Source: an uncultured Eubacterium sp. | Lineage (GTDB): Bacteria > Bacillota > Clostridia > Lachnospirales > Lachnospiraceae | DNA length: 61,759 nt | Assembly: GCA_934338065.1 (NCBI GenBank) | Contig: CAKRGX010000012.1 | Location: forward strand, 1 to 61,759 | Reading direction: 5' to 3' | Shown: positions 52,418-61,285 of the stretch, in pieces | Layout: each line of letters opens with the position of its first letter | Numbering within the stretch: the stretch's first letter is position 1 | Notes under the pieces: generated by a model | Database searches by the model: none | Told to the model about the DNA's origin: nothing | The model's input: only the letters and a program-made list of their open reading frames with translations | Program-made: the position numbers and the translations under genes

Positions 52418-53029
52418 TTAATATCTCAGGATCATAATGTTCATTAACATATTATAAAGCCACCGATATTTAATAATCGCTGAAAACATTCGATTGAAAA
52501 TCTGAAAAATTGTTAATAACAAAGACGATAATATGAAAAATAAATTTAAGATTTCACATACCTCAGATAACATAAAAATATTATTTGTCTCCGTATGTGC
52601 AAAACTGAATCCCCCTGCTACCGCTGCTACTGCCAGATAACTGATGACACACCAGCGGCGCTGTTCTTTCTGTTCCACTATAATCCTGTCCCGCAGCCCA
52701 TCGAGGATCAGTCCCAGTTTACTATAAGTATTTATGTCCAGATGACTTAAGATTGCTTCCAATCGTTCCATCTGTAGTGCGCAATCTTCTACATCCATTT
52801 TATGAGAAGAAATATTGTTTCTTTTTGAAAGAAAATTTAAAAACACGGCACCCAGACTGAACATCATTAAAACAATTTGCATTTCCATGTTTTTGGCATA
52901 TTTATGATTGCAGATCAACAATCCAAATAACACCGCCAAAATCATTACGTCTACCCAATAGATTCCCTTTCTTTGAGTAATTCCCGGTGAGTATTCTTTT
53001 TCATACGAGAACAAGATGAGATCACTCAT
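52418..53029 (-). CDS. hypothetical membrane protein, four predicted helices
   Basis: 203 residues. Two helices near 28-75 (VDVMILAVLFGLLICNH, QIVLMMFSLGAVFLNFLS), a soluble middle of about 50 residues (CALQMERLEAILSHLDINTY) and two more helices near 130-190. It starts MSDLILFSYEKEYSPG. I do not recognise the family. It converges on the AEC gene with an 11-base gap. Confidence 0.65.
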   Translation of the reverse strand: MSDLILFSYEKEYSPGITQRKGIYWVDVMILAVLFGLLICNHKYAKNMEMQIVLMMFSLGAVFLNFLSKRNNISSHKMDVEDCALQMERLEAILSHLDINTYSKLGLILDGLRDRIIVEQKEQRRWCVISYLAVAAVAGGFSFAHTETNNIFMLSEVCEILNLFFILSSLLLTIFQIFNRMFSAIIKYRWLYNMLMNIMILRY

Positions 53030-53096
53030 TTTTCATTCCACTCCTTCTTAATAAATTTTCTCAAAAACGCTCCCACCTAACGTATTTGTGTTAAAT

Positions 53097-53125
53097 ATTA
53101 TAGCATTTTCATTTTTTCATGACAA
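53097..53125 (-). promoter_or_regulatory. promoter of the four-helix membrane protein gene
   Basis: On the minus strand TTGTCA (53125-53120), 17 bases, TATAAT (53102-53097). Confidence 0.65.
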
Positions 53126-53167
53126 CTAAATATGCGTTTTTCAGGCAATTCTGTCTACTATAGCTAT

Positions 53168-53199
53168 AAAAACTCCGGACCGATCAACGATCCGGAGTT
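53168..53199 (-). terminator. terminator after the GH115 gene
   Basis: AACTCCGGA (53171-53179) pairs with TCCGGAGTT (53191-53199); on the minus strand TTTTT follows. It lies 26 bases after the GH115 stop. Confidence 0.85.
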
Positions 53200-53224
53200 C
53201 TTTTATGTGAGATTAAACATATTT

Positions 53225-56200
53225 TTACTGATTGGCCTGCTTTTGTTCTGTAACAAAATACTGAATCTTTGCCGTGCCCTTAGTTACCTTTGCTTTGAAA
53301 ATGCCATCTGCATTTTTAATTGCCTTTATCTCGCCCAGATTATAATCCTGCTCTCCCGTACCAAGTTTAATTGTACCAAGAAGTTTGCCATTAAAGTACA
53401 GTTCAATCTCTGCACCATCAGCAGATGAACCATGTATGCCCAACTGATAATATGCCCATTCTGTCACAACAGCAGAGTAAGAATACTCCTCGCCGGCTTT
53501 CATCGTACAATCCTTTTCATATTTACGGTTTGCATCATTCATGGAAGCCTGTATTTTCCCCGGTATGATAAACCGGTCAAAATTCAATTGCGTCTGTGCG
53601 GTCTTTGCAGAAAGTTTTTTCCCTGTATAATAACTCTCTTCCGGTCCAAGGAAGGAAGATTTCACGCTTTCCTTGGAAACTACCAGTTTTTGCAGCACAA
53701 ATGCCGGATCTGCAGCATAAATACGGATTGTATTCACGCCTTCTTTCAATGCCATCGTAATCTCGTTCTTTCTTCCGTTGTTTTTTACATCATTCGGCCA
53801 TTCACAATTATAAGTTCCCGGTACATACCTTTTGCTGTCAATCGTATTGATCTTTTGCACCTGACCGTCATTGGCGGACAATCCAAAATAGATGCCTACA
53901 TCATCGCGCTCCAGATTATTGGATGGTGCACTGTATACCGTCACTTTATAGTCTCCTTCTGATGGCAGATATACACGGTATTCTGCATATGGCGCCTTAG
54001 AAACATCCTGCGCATATCGTTTATTGGCTGGCTGGATTTTCAGAGACTGTTCCATTCTGCCATATCCATTCATAACAAGGATATCTGCTCCTTCTTCGTT
54101 CGCTTTCTTTGCCGTATAATTACCCGGCATCACCGAAGCGTAACCCTTGGCATACACGTAGGTTTTATCGTCCAGTTTAGAAACATCCATTACTTTGGCA
54201 TTGACCTTTACGATAACCTTATTATTTCCACTTTTGACTGTGACAAATGCACTCTTATCACCAGTTACCTTGCTCCAGTCTACAGATACCTCAAACGTAT
54301 CCTGTGTCTGTACCGTTCCAGACTGTTTTGACAATTTTACCCAATCCTCACTGGCAGATGCCGTATAATCATACACATTATCACCCTGGTTAGAAAGTGT
54401 AACCGTGTAAGATTCCTGATTTATATTTGTAAAATCGTCTAGTGTAATCTCTCCCTGTGTAACAACAGCATCCTTATCTTCAACTGTAATTGCCATTTTT
54501 GCATTACCGGCAGGCTTATACCATTTGGCTGTCGGATATTTCCAGCCATCTGAATTCCAGGTTTTGTAGCCGACATGTGGAGAACTCATCATCTTCTCCC
54601 ATTTGTTACCAACTCCCGGCATATTTTTATTATATGTTTCCTGTAATTCTTTATCCCGCGCAATGCATTGATCGACCATGATACCATACAGGTTTGCATT
54701 GGTACTCTTCTTATCATAAAAGTATTTATTCAAGCCACTGCATATCTGCATCTTCGCTACATTTGCCGATGCGACGGCAGGATAATAAACAAGCTGGTAA
54801 TACGCTGCCTGCAAACGTTCTGGCACAATCTTCGTAACTTCGTCTGCTTTTGTTATCATCCTCTCGATACGTCCAAGCATCTCCTGCGATTCATTATAAT
54901 TGCTGACATGATAGGTAGAAGAAGATAACACTTCCGGTTTACACGTTCCATTCAGCCATGTATACTCCTGAAGAAGGGATTGGATATCTGCCTGCTGTGT
55001 CTTATTCAAGGCATCACCAAACTGCTGTTCCACCCATTTCTCCATATACTCATCTGTCTTATTCCCACCATTTTTCCCCCAGGAATCATAATCATAGGCC
55101 ATGTCAAGGAAATACGAAATATTCATTTCCATTGGCTTTAGGTCACCAACATTAACAATCCAGATATCATCAATTCCATGCTCGTATGCCATCGACATCT
55201 GTTCCCAAACTTTATTTAACTGAGTTGTATTAACCCATTCATATGAAGTAGGTCCACCATGATAATCAAAGTGATAGTACATACCCCATCCGCCTTTGCG
55301 ATTGATGTCTTCACCTTCCGGCAGCGTACGCATATTACCAAAGTTATCATCGCAAAGCATAATTGTTACATCATCCAGCACATTCCATTTTTTCAAACCT
55401 TCTACTTCGGAAGTTCCATGCCAGAAATCTTCTACCTCTTTATATACGGTAAGAACCTGAGGTGCATCCTGAAGATTGTTCTCTTTTAATATATTTTTCT
55501 GTGTTGTAATAACCCGTTTTAACAGATCAATGTTATCAGCAACGCTTCCACCAAGAGCAGAATCGGCCTCACCACGCATACCTAATGTATACACGTTTTC
55601 ATATGGCATATTTCTCTTCACACCATCACGCCAAAATTCTGTGATAGCTTTTTCATTCACGTTAAAGTCCCATTTATTGCTTGTGCCATATTTTTTATAT
55701 TTTTCCTGCCATTCCACACCGGCGCGGCAAAGCGGTTCATGATGGGACGTTCCCATAACTACACCGTATTTATCAGCCAGATCGGCATTGGCTATCTTAC
55801 TGCTCTTACCATTTTCACTGAATTTATTCGACCACATTGCCGGCCATAAATAATTGCCCTTGCAGCGGAGAATTAACTCAAACACATTAACATAAAAGTT
55901 CTCATTATAGTTGCCAAACTTTTTCTTTACCCATCCGGATAGCGAAGGTGCCTCATCATTAAGGAAAATACCACGATATTTAACGGAAGGTTCCTTAGAG
56001 GTATACGAATAACTTGCATATGGGAAAGATACTTTATCCTTCTGCGCCGGGATAACATCACCCCAGTATACCCATGGTGACACGCCCATTTTCTCTGATA
56101 TATGATAAATACCATAAATCGTACCACGTTTATCACTTCCGGCAATAACCAAGCCTAACTCGACACCGTCTGCCGGATTTTTCACTACCTGTATCTTATA

Positions 56201-57214
56201 GGTCTCTTTTTTATCCTTAATATCCGATACATCCAGTTTTCCTTCTGCGATCAATTTGTCGATCACTTCATTGTTTCCTATTGATCCTGCAATGATCGCC
56301 GATTTGCGGATTTTTGAAACCTCATCTACAACACGCGGTTTTGCCCCTTTAGTAGTAACAACGGTAACATCTTTTTGGAATGACTGGGCAACCAGTGACA
56401 AGCCATCGTAATCTTTTCCTTTTTTATCAACATAAATGTCGGCTGAAGATACATCTGATGCAATAATAAAATTACCCGGCTCATTCTGTTCCAAAACAGG
56501 CACTTCAGTCGGTGTCGGCTCTGCTGTCGGTGCCGCTGTCACCTTCTCTGAATCGCCCGGTTTCGGTGACTCTTTTGTAGCAACAGGATCTGTCACCTTG
56601 ATTGTTATAACCGCTTTTGCCCCACGGCCATCACCGGCATATGCTATAATATCTGTCTTTCCTTTTTTCTTTGCCGTGACAATCCCTTTCTTTGAAACAA
56701 CAGCTATTTTTTTATCCCTGCTCCGGTAGATCACATTCTTTACCGTAGCCTTTGCCGGAATCACCGCTGATGTTAAAACTGCGCTTTCTCCTGTATACAA
56801 CGTATTCTTCGATGCAGATAAATGAATCTTTTTTACTTTTGTAAACTTCTTATAAACCCGTACTTTTATTTTGATCCGCTTTTTAGGCGTTGTTTTTGAA
56901 CTAATCGTAACGGTAGCCGTACCTGGCTTTTTAGCTTTCAGTTTCCCTTTTTTATTTACTGTAACTACTGATTTTTTACTGGAAGAAAGAACGACCTTTC
57001 CCTTAGCCGGCTTAATCTCCCATTTCAGGCGGAAACTCTCTCCCTTTTTCAAAGCCAGTGTTTCAACTACCGGCTTTTTCCATGTCAGTTTTTTCGTTTT
57101 AACCGTTTTTGCTTCCAGCAACTGCCCCGGCACAGCAGCAACCCCCGGCACAGCCATCGATAACGACAATACCGTTGCCAGAATCCGTTTTTTCATTCCC
57201 TTGTGATAACTCAC
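53225..57214 (-). CDS. secreted GH115-type alpha-glucuronidase with Ig-like and BACON-like domains
   Basis: 1329 residues. Signal peptide MKKRILATVLSLSMAVPGVA just after the GTG start. Two Big2-like domains fill about 40-210, then a Pro/Thr-rich linker. About 245-870 resembles GH115 xylan alpha-1,2-glucuronidase (VKYRGIFLNDEAPSLSGWV, MWSNKFSENGKSSKIANAD, VMGTSHHEPLCRAGVEWQ). A BACON-like domain lies near 930-1010 (ASEDWVKLSKQSGTV), followed by a C-terminal beta-sandwich. GGAG is 8 bases before the GTG. It removes glucuronic acid from xylan outside the cell (family knowledge). No other xylanase is nearby. Confidence 0.85.
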   Translation of the reverse strand: MSYHKGMKKRILATVLSLSMAVPGVAAVPGQLLEAKTVKTKKLTWKKPVVETLALKKGESFRLKWEIKPAKGKVVLSSSKKSVVTVNKKGKLKAKKPGTATVTISSKTTPKKRIKIKVRVYKKFTKVKKIHLSASKNTLYTGESAVLTSAVIPAKATVKNVIYRSRDKKIAVVSKKGIVTAKKKGKTDIIAYAGDGRGAKAVITIKVTDPVATKESPKPGDSEKVTAAPTAEPTPTEVPVLEQNEPGNFIIASDVSSADIYVDKKGKDYDGLSLVAQSFQKDVTVVTTKGAKPRVVDEVSKIRKSAIIAGSIGNNEVIDKLIAEGKLDVSDIKDKKETYKIQVVKNPADGVELGLVIAGSDKRGTIYGIYHISEKMGVSPWVYWGDVIPAQKDKVSFPYASYSYTSKEPSVKYRGIFLNDEAPSLSGWVKKKFGNYNENFYVNVFELILRCKGNYLWPAMWSNKFSENGKSSKIANADLADKYGVVMGTSHHEPLCRAGVEWQEKYKKYGTSNKWDFNVNEKAITEFWRDGVKRNMPYENVYTLGMRGEADSALGGSVADNIDLLKRVITTQKNILKENNLQDAPQVLTVYKEVEDFWHGTSEVEGLKKWNVLDDVTIMLCDDNFGNMRTLPEGEDINRKGGWGMYYHFDYHGGPTSYEWVNTTQLNKVWEQMSMAYEHGIDDIWIVNVGDLKPMEMNISYFLDMAYDYDSWGKNGGNKTDEYMEKWVEQQFGDALNKTQQADIQSLLQEYTWLNGTCKPEVLSSSTYHVSNYNESQEMLGRIERMITKADEVTKIVPERLQAAYYQLVYYPAVASANVAKMQICSGLNKYFYDKKSTNANLYGIMVDQCIARDKELQETYNKNMPGVGNKWEKMMSSPHVGYKTWNSDGWKYPTAKWYKPAGNAKMAITVEDKDAVVTQGEITLDDFTNINQESYTVTLSNQGDNVYDYTASASEDWVKLSKQSGTVQTQDTFEVSVDWSKVTGDKSAFVTVKSGNNKVIVKVNAKVMDVSKLDDKTYVYAKGYASVMPGNYTAKKANEEGADILVMNGYGRMEQSLKIQPANKRYAQDVSKAPYAEYRVYLPSEGDYKVTVYSAPSNNLERDDVGIYFGLSANDGQVQKINTIDSKRYVPGTYNCEWPNDVKNNGRKNEITMALKEGVNTIRIYAADPAFVLQKLVVSKESVKSSFLGPEESYYTGKKLSAKTAQTQLNFDRFIIPGKIQASMNDANRKYEKDCTMKAGEEYSYSAVVTEWAYYQLGIHGSSADGAEIELYFNGKLLGTIKLGTGEQDYNLGEIKAIKNADGIFKAKVTKGTAKIQYFVTEQKQANQ

Positions 57215-57267
57215 TTTACCATCTCCTTTTATTTTTTTACAATATTTTAACAAATAAGATTCTAAAA

Positions 57268-57906
57268 TTACTGTTGAACCGCATTTCCCGCTTCATCAAA
57301 TCCCACTACCCGGATCTGTCCGTCAGCCATCAGCACCCGGCAGATATATTCCGAATCCTGCATGGAGAAATAAACCATTTTCCCTGCCATCGGATAATCT
57401 GTAAAATGCTCCTCTGCATAGTTCTTCAATTGCTTTTTTGCTAAGATTGGATAGATTGGATTGCGGAACATAGCAACGTAAGGTCCTGCGATCAACAAGA
57501 TCCCCAATACACAGGATATCACGCGGATATACATTCTTTTATCCTTGTCCGGAAGCATACGGATCAACGCACCTCCACCCATCCCTGCTAATTCAAAAAG
57601 GAGCAGCACAGACAGACAACGCAGCAAGATTCCACTCACACTTTCCACATTCGTCTGTAACCGTGCAACAGCATTGGCATTACCGGCTAATATCTGATAC
57701 AAACAGGAAATCAAAATCGTCCCCGCTAACACAAAAAAGCTTTTCTTTTTCAGCATCAGCATAGCCGCTGCTCCAAGAACAGGAGCAATCAGCATAACCT
57801 GTGGCAGATCAAAATACTTCATCAACTGCACATACAGCCATACACCCAGAATGACATACACAATCATCCATACTGCTGTCCGAATGGTCTTCCATCGCTC
57901 TTTCAT
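57268..57906 (-). CDS. hypothetical membrane protein
   Basis: 212 residues. About four hydrophobic segments (AVWMIVYVILGVWLYVQL, VMLIAPVLGAAAMLML, FVLAGTILISCLYQIL and others) and a C-terminal soluble part of about 60 residues (MQDSEYICRVLMADGQIRVV) that may lie outside. GGAGG is 5 bases before the ATG at 57906. It precedes the GH115 gene by 53 bases and is probably co-transcribed with it. No family recognised. Confidence 0.65.
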   Translation of the reverse strand: MKERWKTIRTAVWMIVYVILGVWLYVQLMKYFDLPQVMLIAPVLGAAAMLMLKKKSFFVLAGTILISCLYQILAGNANAVARLQTNVESVSGILLRCLSVLLLFELAGMGGGALIRMLPDKDKRMYIRVISCVLGILLIAGPYVAMFRNPIYPILAKKQLKNYAEEHFTDYPMAGKMVYFSMQDSEYICRVLMADGQIRVVGFDEAGNAVQQ

Positions 57907-57948
57907 CACAACCTCCATTTGTACAATATTTTCTGTAATCCTATTTAC

Positions 57949-57977
57949 ATAATAAGCAATATTGTGTTGTTTCGCAA
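57949..57977 (-). promoter_or_regulatory. promoter before the membrane protein and GH115 genes
   Basis: On the minus strand TTGCGA (57977-57972), 17 bases, TATTAT (57954-57949). Confidence 0.6.
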
Positions 57978-57998
57978 GTCTATTTTACGGAAAGTTTT

Positions 57999-58030
57999 AA
58001 GGGGCATCCCCTACGCACAGGATGCCCCTT
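57999..58030. terminator. terminator after the LRR-like secreted protein gene
   Basis: AAGGGGCATCC (57999-58009) pairs perfectly with GGATGCCCCTT (58020-58030). The T tract on the minus strand is short (CCCCTTAAAAC), but an 11-bp GC-rich stem is strong. Confidence 0.7.
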
Positions 58031-58066
58031 CTATATTCTCTGCTTACTACTCCCAAATCCTATTTA

Positions 58067-59617
58067 TTACTTGATTTTTGCCGCCTGCAATGCATACGTT
58101 GTTTTGTCTTCATCTATCATTGTGGAAACCAGGTAAAGTTCTTTTTCACTCTTCATAGTCATTCGGTATGACATATTTGTGTCCTGCAAACCACCGATTC
58201 TGCTGACACCATACAACTGTGTAAATTTTTTAGCTGTAAATTTAGCCTTAAAGAATCCCTCGCCACTGATTGCATAAAGGTAGTTGTCGCGGATCTGCAT
58301 ATCATATGGTCCCCCCACCCCCAGAAAACGGGTCGGCAGATATATGGTATGACTGGAAGCTAAACGATATTCTTCGATCTCAGCTTCTCCCTCTCCAATC
58401 TTCTGCTTTGTACCATTTGCCATCTTACTTACTACAGCAGATTCATAAGTGTTAATACCAGCTACTATATCACCCTCTGCTGTCATTGGAAAAAATTCGC
58501 AGGCAGCCTGTCTCGTCGCTGTCATATTGACTGTGTCAAAGTAAACTACTCCATGATGGGTCTCTTCTCCCTGTACCCCCAGAATAACCGTGTTGTTATT
58601 GTCCTGTCCCAGATACTTCATTGAAAAATGCTTATCAAAACTGCTTACACGGATCTGATCGTTCAGCTTTACTTCTTTTTCTATTGTTCCCTGATGATTA
58701 ACCTTATAAATATAATAAACAGTCTGTTCTACCATATCACCATCTTTATCTGCTACAAAATAGAAGTTTCCTTGTGCATCCTGCCACTGGGCAGTAATCT
58801 TTTGCAGCGCTTTTGTTTTTGTTATCGTATTGTTATCCAATGCGACCGGTGTCTCAACAAGAGAAGCACCGTTCAAAGTTTTTTTCAAGCAATAAGAGTG
58901 ATCCACAGCCCATTCATAAATGCAGTAATTTCCTGACGGATCAATCATTCCACCATCATTGAGTTGTGCAAGATTCCCTTTGATGTTAGATACACCAAAT
59001 GGAACATAATACTCTTCGCCTTCCACGATCGTCTTTTTATTCCTGTCGATTTTCAGATTTTTAACCATATGTCCCTTGACATTAACATAAAGCAGTTTCT
59101 TGCACTTGTTCATCTTTAATGAGGTAAGCTGATTATACTGCAAATATACATATTTTAATTTTTTGTTGCTATTGAGGTCTAACTTCTGAAGTTTTCCATC
59201 TACCATTTCAACATAAGTCAGTTTTTTATTCTTCTTGAAATTAATCGTCTTTACTGACGTATTGTCTGCAATAAATTTCTGCATATTGGTAAGTTTTTCA
59301 ATTCCTTTGAAGCTCTTTATGTCTTTAATATATTTCTTTACATATTTTCCATACTTTGATGTTTTAATCTTAACAGAATTTTTATTAGAATATGTTCCAA
59401 ATCTCTTTGCTTTCTTAATCTCACTGGCAGAAAGCTTTTTATCTTTGTTCTTATCATAGTTTGACTTTACCAGCTCACGAAATACCTGATCCGGAAAATT
59501 CTTTTTGTTAATTGCTATCTTTTTTGATGCCGCCTGTGACTCCTGTCCGGTAACGCCTCCGGTAATTCCTGCTGCCATCATAAATGCTGTTGTAACCATA
59601 ATAATTTGTTTTCTCAT
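58067..59617 (-). CDS. secreted LRR-like protein with EF-hand-like motif and C-terminal propeller-like region
   Basis: 516 residues. Signal peptide MRKQIIMVTTAFMMAAGITG. At about residue 45-60 YDKNKDKKLSASEIKKAK resembles a calcium-binding EF-hand/dockerin loop. Residues about 80-190 carry leucine-rich repeats (LTYVEMVDGKLQKLDLNSNK, LKYVYLQYNQLTSLKMNKCK). The remaining 300 residues look like a beta-propeller. Start at 59617 with GGGAGG. Likely a cell-surface binding protein; ligand unknown. Confidence 0.8.
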   Translation of the reverse strand: MRKQIIMVTTAFMMAAGITGGVTGQESQAASKKIAINKKNFPDQVFRELVKSNYDKNKDKKLSASEIKKAKRFGTYSNKNSVKIKTSKYGKYVKKYIKDIKSFKGIEKLTNMQKFIADNTSVKTINFKKNKKLTYVEMVDGKLQKLDLNSNKKLKYVYLQYNQLTSLKMNKCKKLLYVNVKGHMVKNLKIDRNKKTIVEGEEYYVPFGVSNIKGNLAQLNDGGMIDPSGNYCIYEWAVDHSYCLKKTLNGASLVETPVALDNNTITKTKALQKITAQWQDAQGNFYFVADKDGDMVEQTVYYIYKVNHQGTIEKEVKLNDQIRVSSFDKHFSMKYLGQDNNNTVILGVQGEETHHGVVYFDTVNMTATRQAACEFFPMTAEGDIVAGINTYESAVVSKMANGTKQKIGEGEAEIEEYRLASSHTIYLPTRFLGVGGPYDMQIRDNYLYAISGEGFFKAKFTAKKFTQLYGVSRIGGLQDTNMSYRMTMKSEKELYLVSTMIDEDKTTYALQAAKIK

Positions 59618-59781
59618 AGAAAAACCTCCCATTCTTTTCATATTATAATTTAAGTTGAAACTTTTATATGTCTCTCTTGGGCCCTTTATACTAATAACAC
59701 GATTGAATGAGAGGAAATGTTGCACTAATGCAATTTTTTTTTAATTTTTTCTTTTCCCTGCGTTTTCCTTCTCCGACCCGG

Positions 59782-60024
59782 TTATTTGGTACAGCGCGGG
59801 GAACGATAGGAAGTCTCATTAAATGGCTCTACCAGGTCGATATGAAGCGCTACCAGCTTTCCTTTTGCATCTGCCTCATAGTCTAACATATAACAACCTT
59901 TCTCAAGAACCTGCGAAATCTCCTTTGCCGTCTTATTTACACAGGAAATGCCATCTACGTCTACCTTCATCCCCTGTTTTCTGGCATAGGCTACCTCATC
60001 CAGAATCCATTGATTTCTTTGCAT
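59782..60024 (-). CDS. small unknown protein
   Basis: 80 residues, MQRNQWILDEVAYARKQGMK at the start, a cysteine-containing middle (VNKTAKEISQVLEKGCYMLD) and a Pro-rich end. AGGAGG lies 6 bases before the ATG at 60024, which argues that it is a real gene. No family recognised. Confidence 0.5.
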   Translation of the reverse strand: MQRNQWILDEVAYARKQGMKVDVDGISCVNKTAKEISQVLEKGCYMLDYEADAKGKLVALHIDLVEPFNETSYRSPRCTK

Positions 60025-60399
60025 TTGTATCCTCCTATATTCTATGGCAAAGAAGATGCCCCGTGATACTATTTCTGTCATAATTACCATAGAATGAATG
60101 GTAAGCCGCGATCATAAAACAATAGTTACTGTGAATTTTTCCAGATAAAAAGATATTACCCAGACAAAAGAAATAAAGATATAAGGAAAAGGAAACTTCC
60201 TTATTATATAAGGTAACTCTATTTTCCCATAAACCACCCCCCCTATTCCATTGCTAACTTACCTATATCTATTATAAAATTTTTAATTGACACATTTCAA
60301 GTGCTCTCTGTCAGTTTAAATTGCTTCGTAACTAATAAAAGTTTTAAAACTGTTTTAATGCCAATATTTACAATAGGGTAAAGTTTTTATCTATTTTTA

Positions 60400-60428
60400 T
60401 TGACTTTACAGGCAATTTAAACTATACT
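60400..60428 (+). promoter_or_regulatory. mecA promoter
   Basis: TTGACT (60400-60405), 17 bases, TATACT (60423-60428). The 60091-60400 stretch upstream is very AT-rich and shows nothing else I can support. Confidence 0.7.
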
Positions 60429-60457
60429 CTTTTACAAATACATGAAAGAAAGGAAGT

Positions 60458-61276
60458 ATGCTTGTGAAAATCGAACGAATCAGTGAAAATCAGATCCGTT
60501 GCACTCTAAGCAAACACGATCTGATGGAACGCCACCTGAAGATAAGTGAACTGGCTTATGGTTCCGACAAAGCAAAGGAGCTTTTTCGCGACATGATGGA
60601 ACAAGCTAACATCGATCTGGGATTCGATGCCGATGATATTCCTTTGATGATAGAAGCGATTCCTACTTCAAGAGAGTCCATCATCCTTGTTATTACCAAA
60701 GTAGACAATCCTGAAGAATTTGATGAACGTTTTTCCCGGTTTGGATTGCAGGCAGATGATAGTGACGAACAAGATGAAAGCGAATTTGATGATGTAATTG
60801 ACCAGGAAAACGATACAGCTTCTGAATCACAGGAGCTTGTTAATTGTTTTGAACAGTTACATGATCTTTTGGAAGAAGCTGGTTCTAAGGATGAAACATC
60901 TGAATTTGTTCCATTGAGTGAAACTCTTCAAAACCAGAAGGAAAAAACGATCAAAAAAAAGAAAAAAATGGAAAATATTAATGATTCCGTTCGCGTTTTT
61001 TCTTTTGATTCACTTAAGGATCTTATCTCATTAGCGCATTTGGTAAGCCCACAGTACACGGCAAAAAATACGATCTGGAAGGATCCTATACATGATCGGT
61101 ACTATTTGTACTTGAACCGGGGACACGGCAAAGCAGTATTCCGCTCTGCTTGTTCCATGATTTCTGAATTTGGTAAAGAAGAACCTGTAACTTATGCCAC
61201 ACAGGCTTATTATAATGAACATTTTCAGGTTATCATTAAAGATAAAGCTTTGGAACAATTAGCACAATTATCCTGA
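60458..61276 (+). CDS. mecA: adaptor protein MecA (ClpC/ClpP adaptor)
   Basis: 272 residues. N-terminal substrate-binding domain KIERISENQIRCTLSKHDLM, acidic linker rich in Asp and Glu (about residues 95-150), and the C-terminal ClpC-binding domain FSFDSLKDLISLAHLV and so on. MecA brings proteins to ClpC for degradation. AAAGGA precedes; the GTG at 60464 gives the family-typical MKIERI start and is an equally good choice. It ends 9 bases before the group II intron 3' boundary. Confidence 0.92.
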   Translation: MLVKIERISENQIRCTLSKHDLMERHLKISELAYGSDKAKELFRDMMEQANIDLGFDADDIPLMIEAIPTSRESIILVITKVDNPEEFDERFSRFGLQADDSDEQDESEFDDVIDQENDTASESQELVNCFEQLHDLLEEAGSKDETSEFVPLSETLQNQKEKTIKKKKKMENINDSVRVFSFDSLKDLISLAHLVSPQYTAKNTIWKDPIHDRYYLYLNRGHGKAVFRSACSMISEFGKEEPVTYATQAYYNEHFQVIIKDKALEQLAQLS

Positions 61277-61285
61277 TCAATCTTA

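Noticed and set aside
53432..53962. 176-codon open frame on the plus strand inside the GH115 gene
   Set aside because: Antisense to a clear secreted enzyme, no ribosome binding site, odd amino acid make-up rich in Cys, Arg and His.
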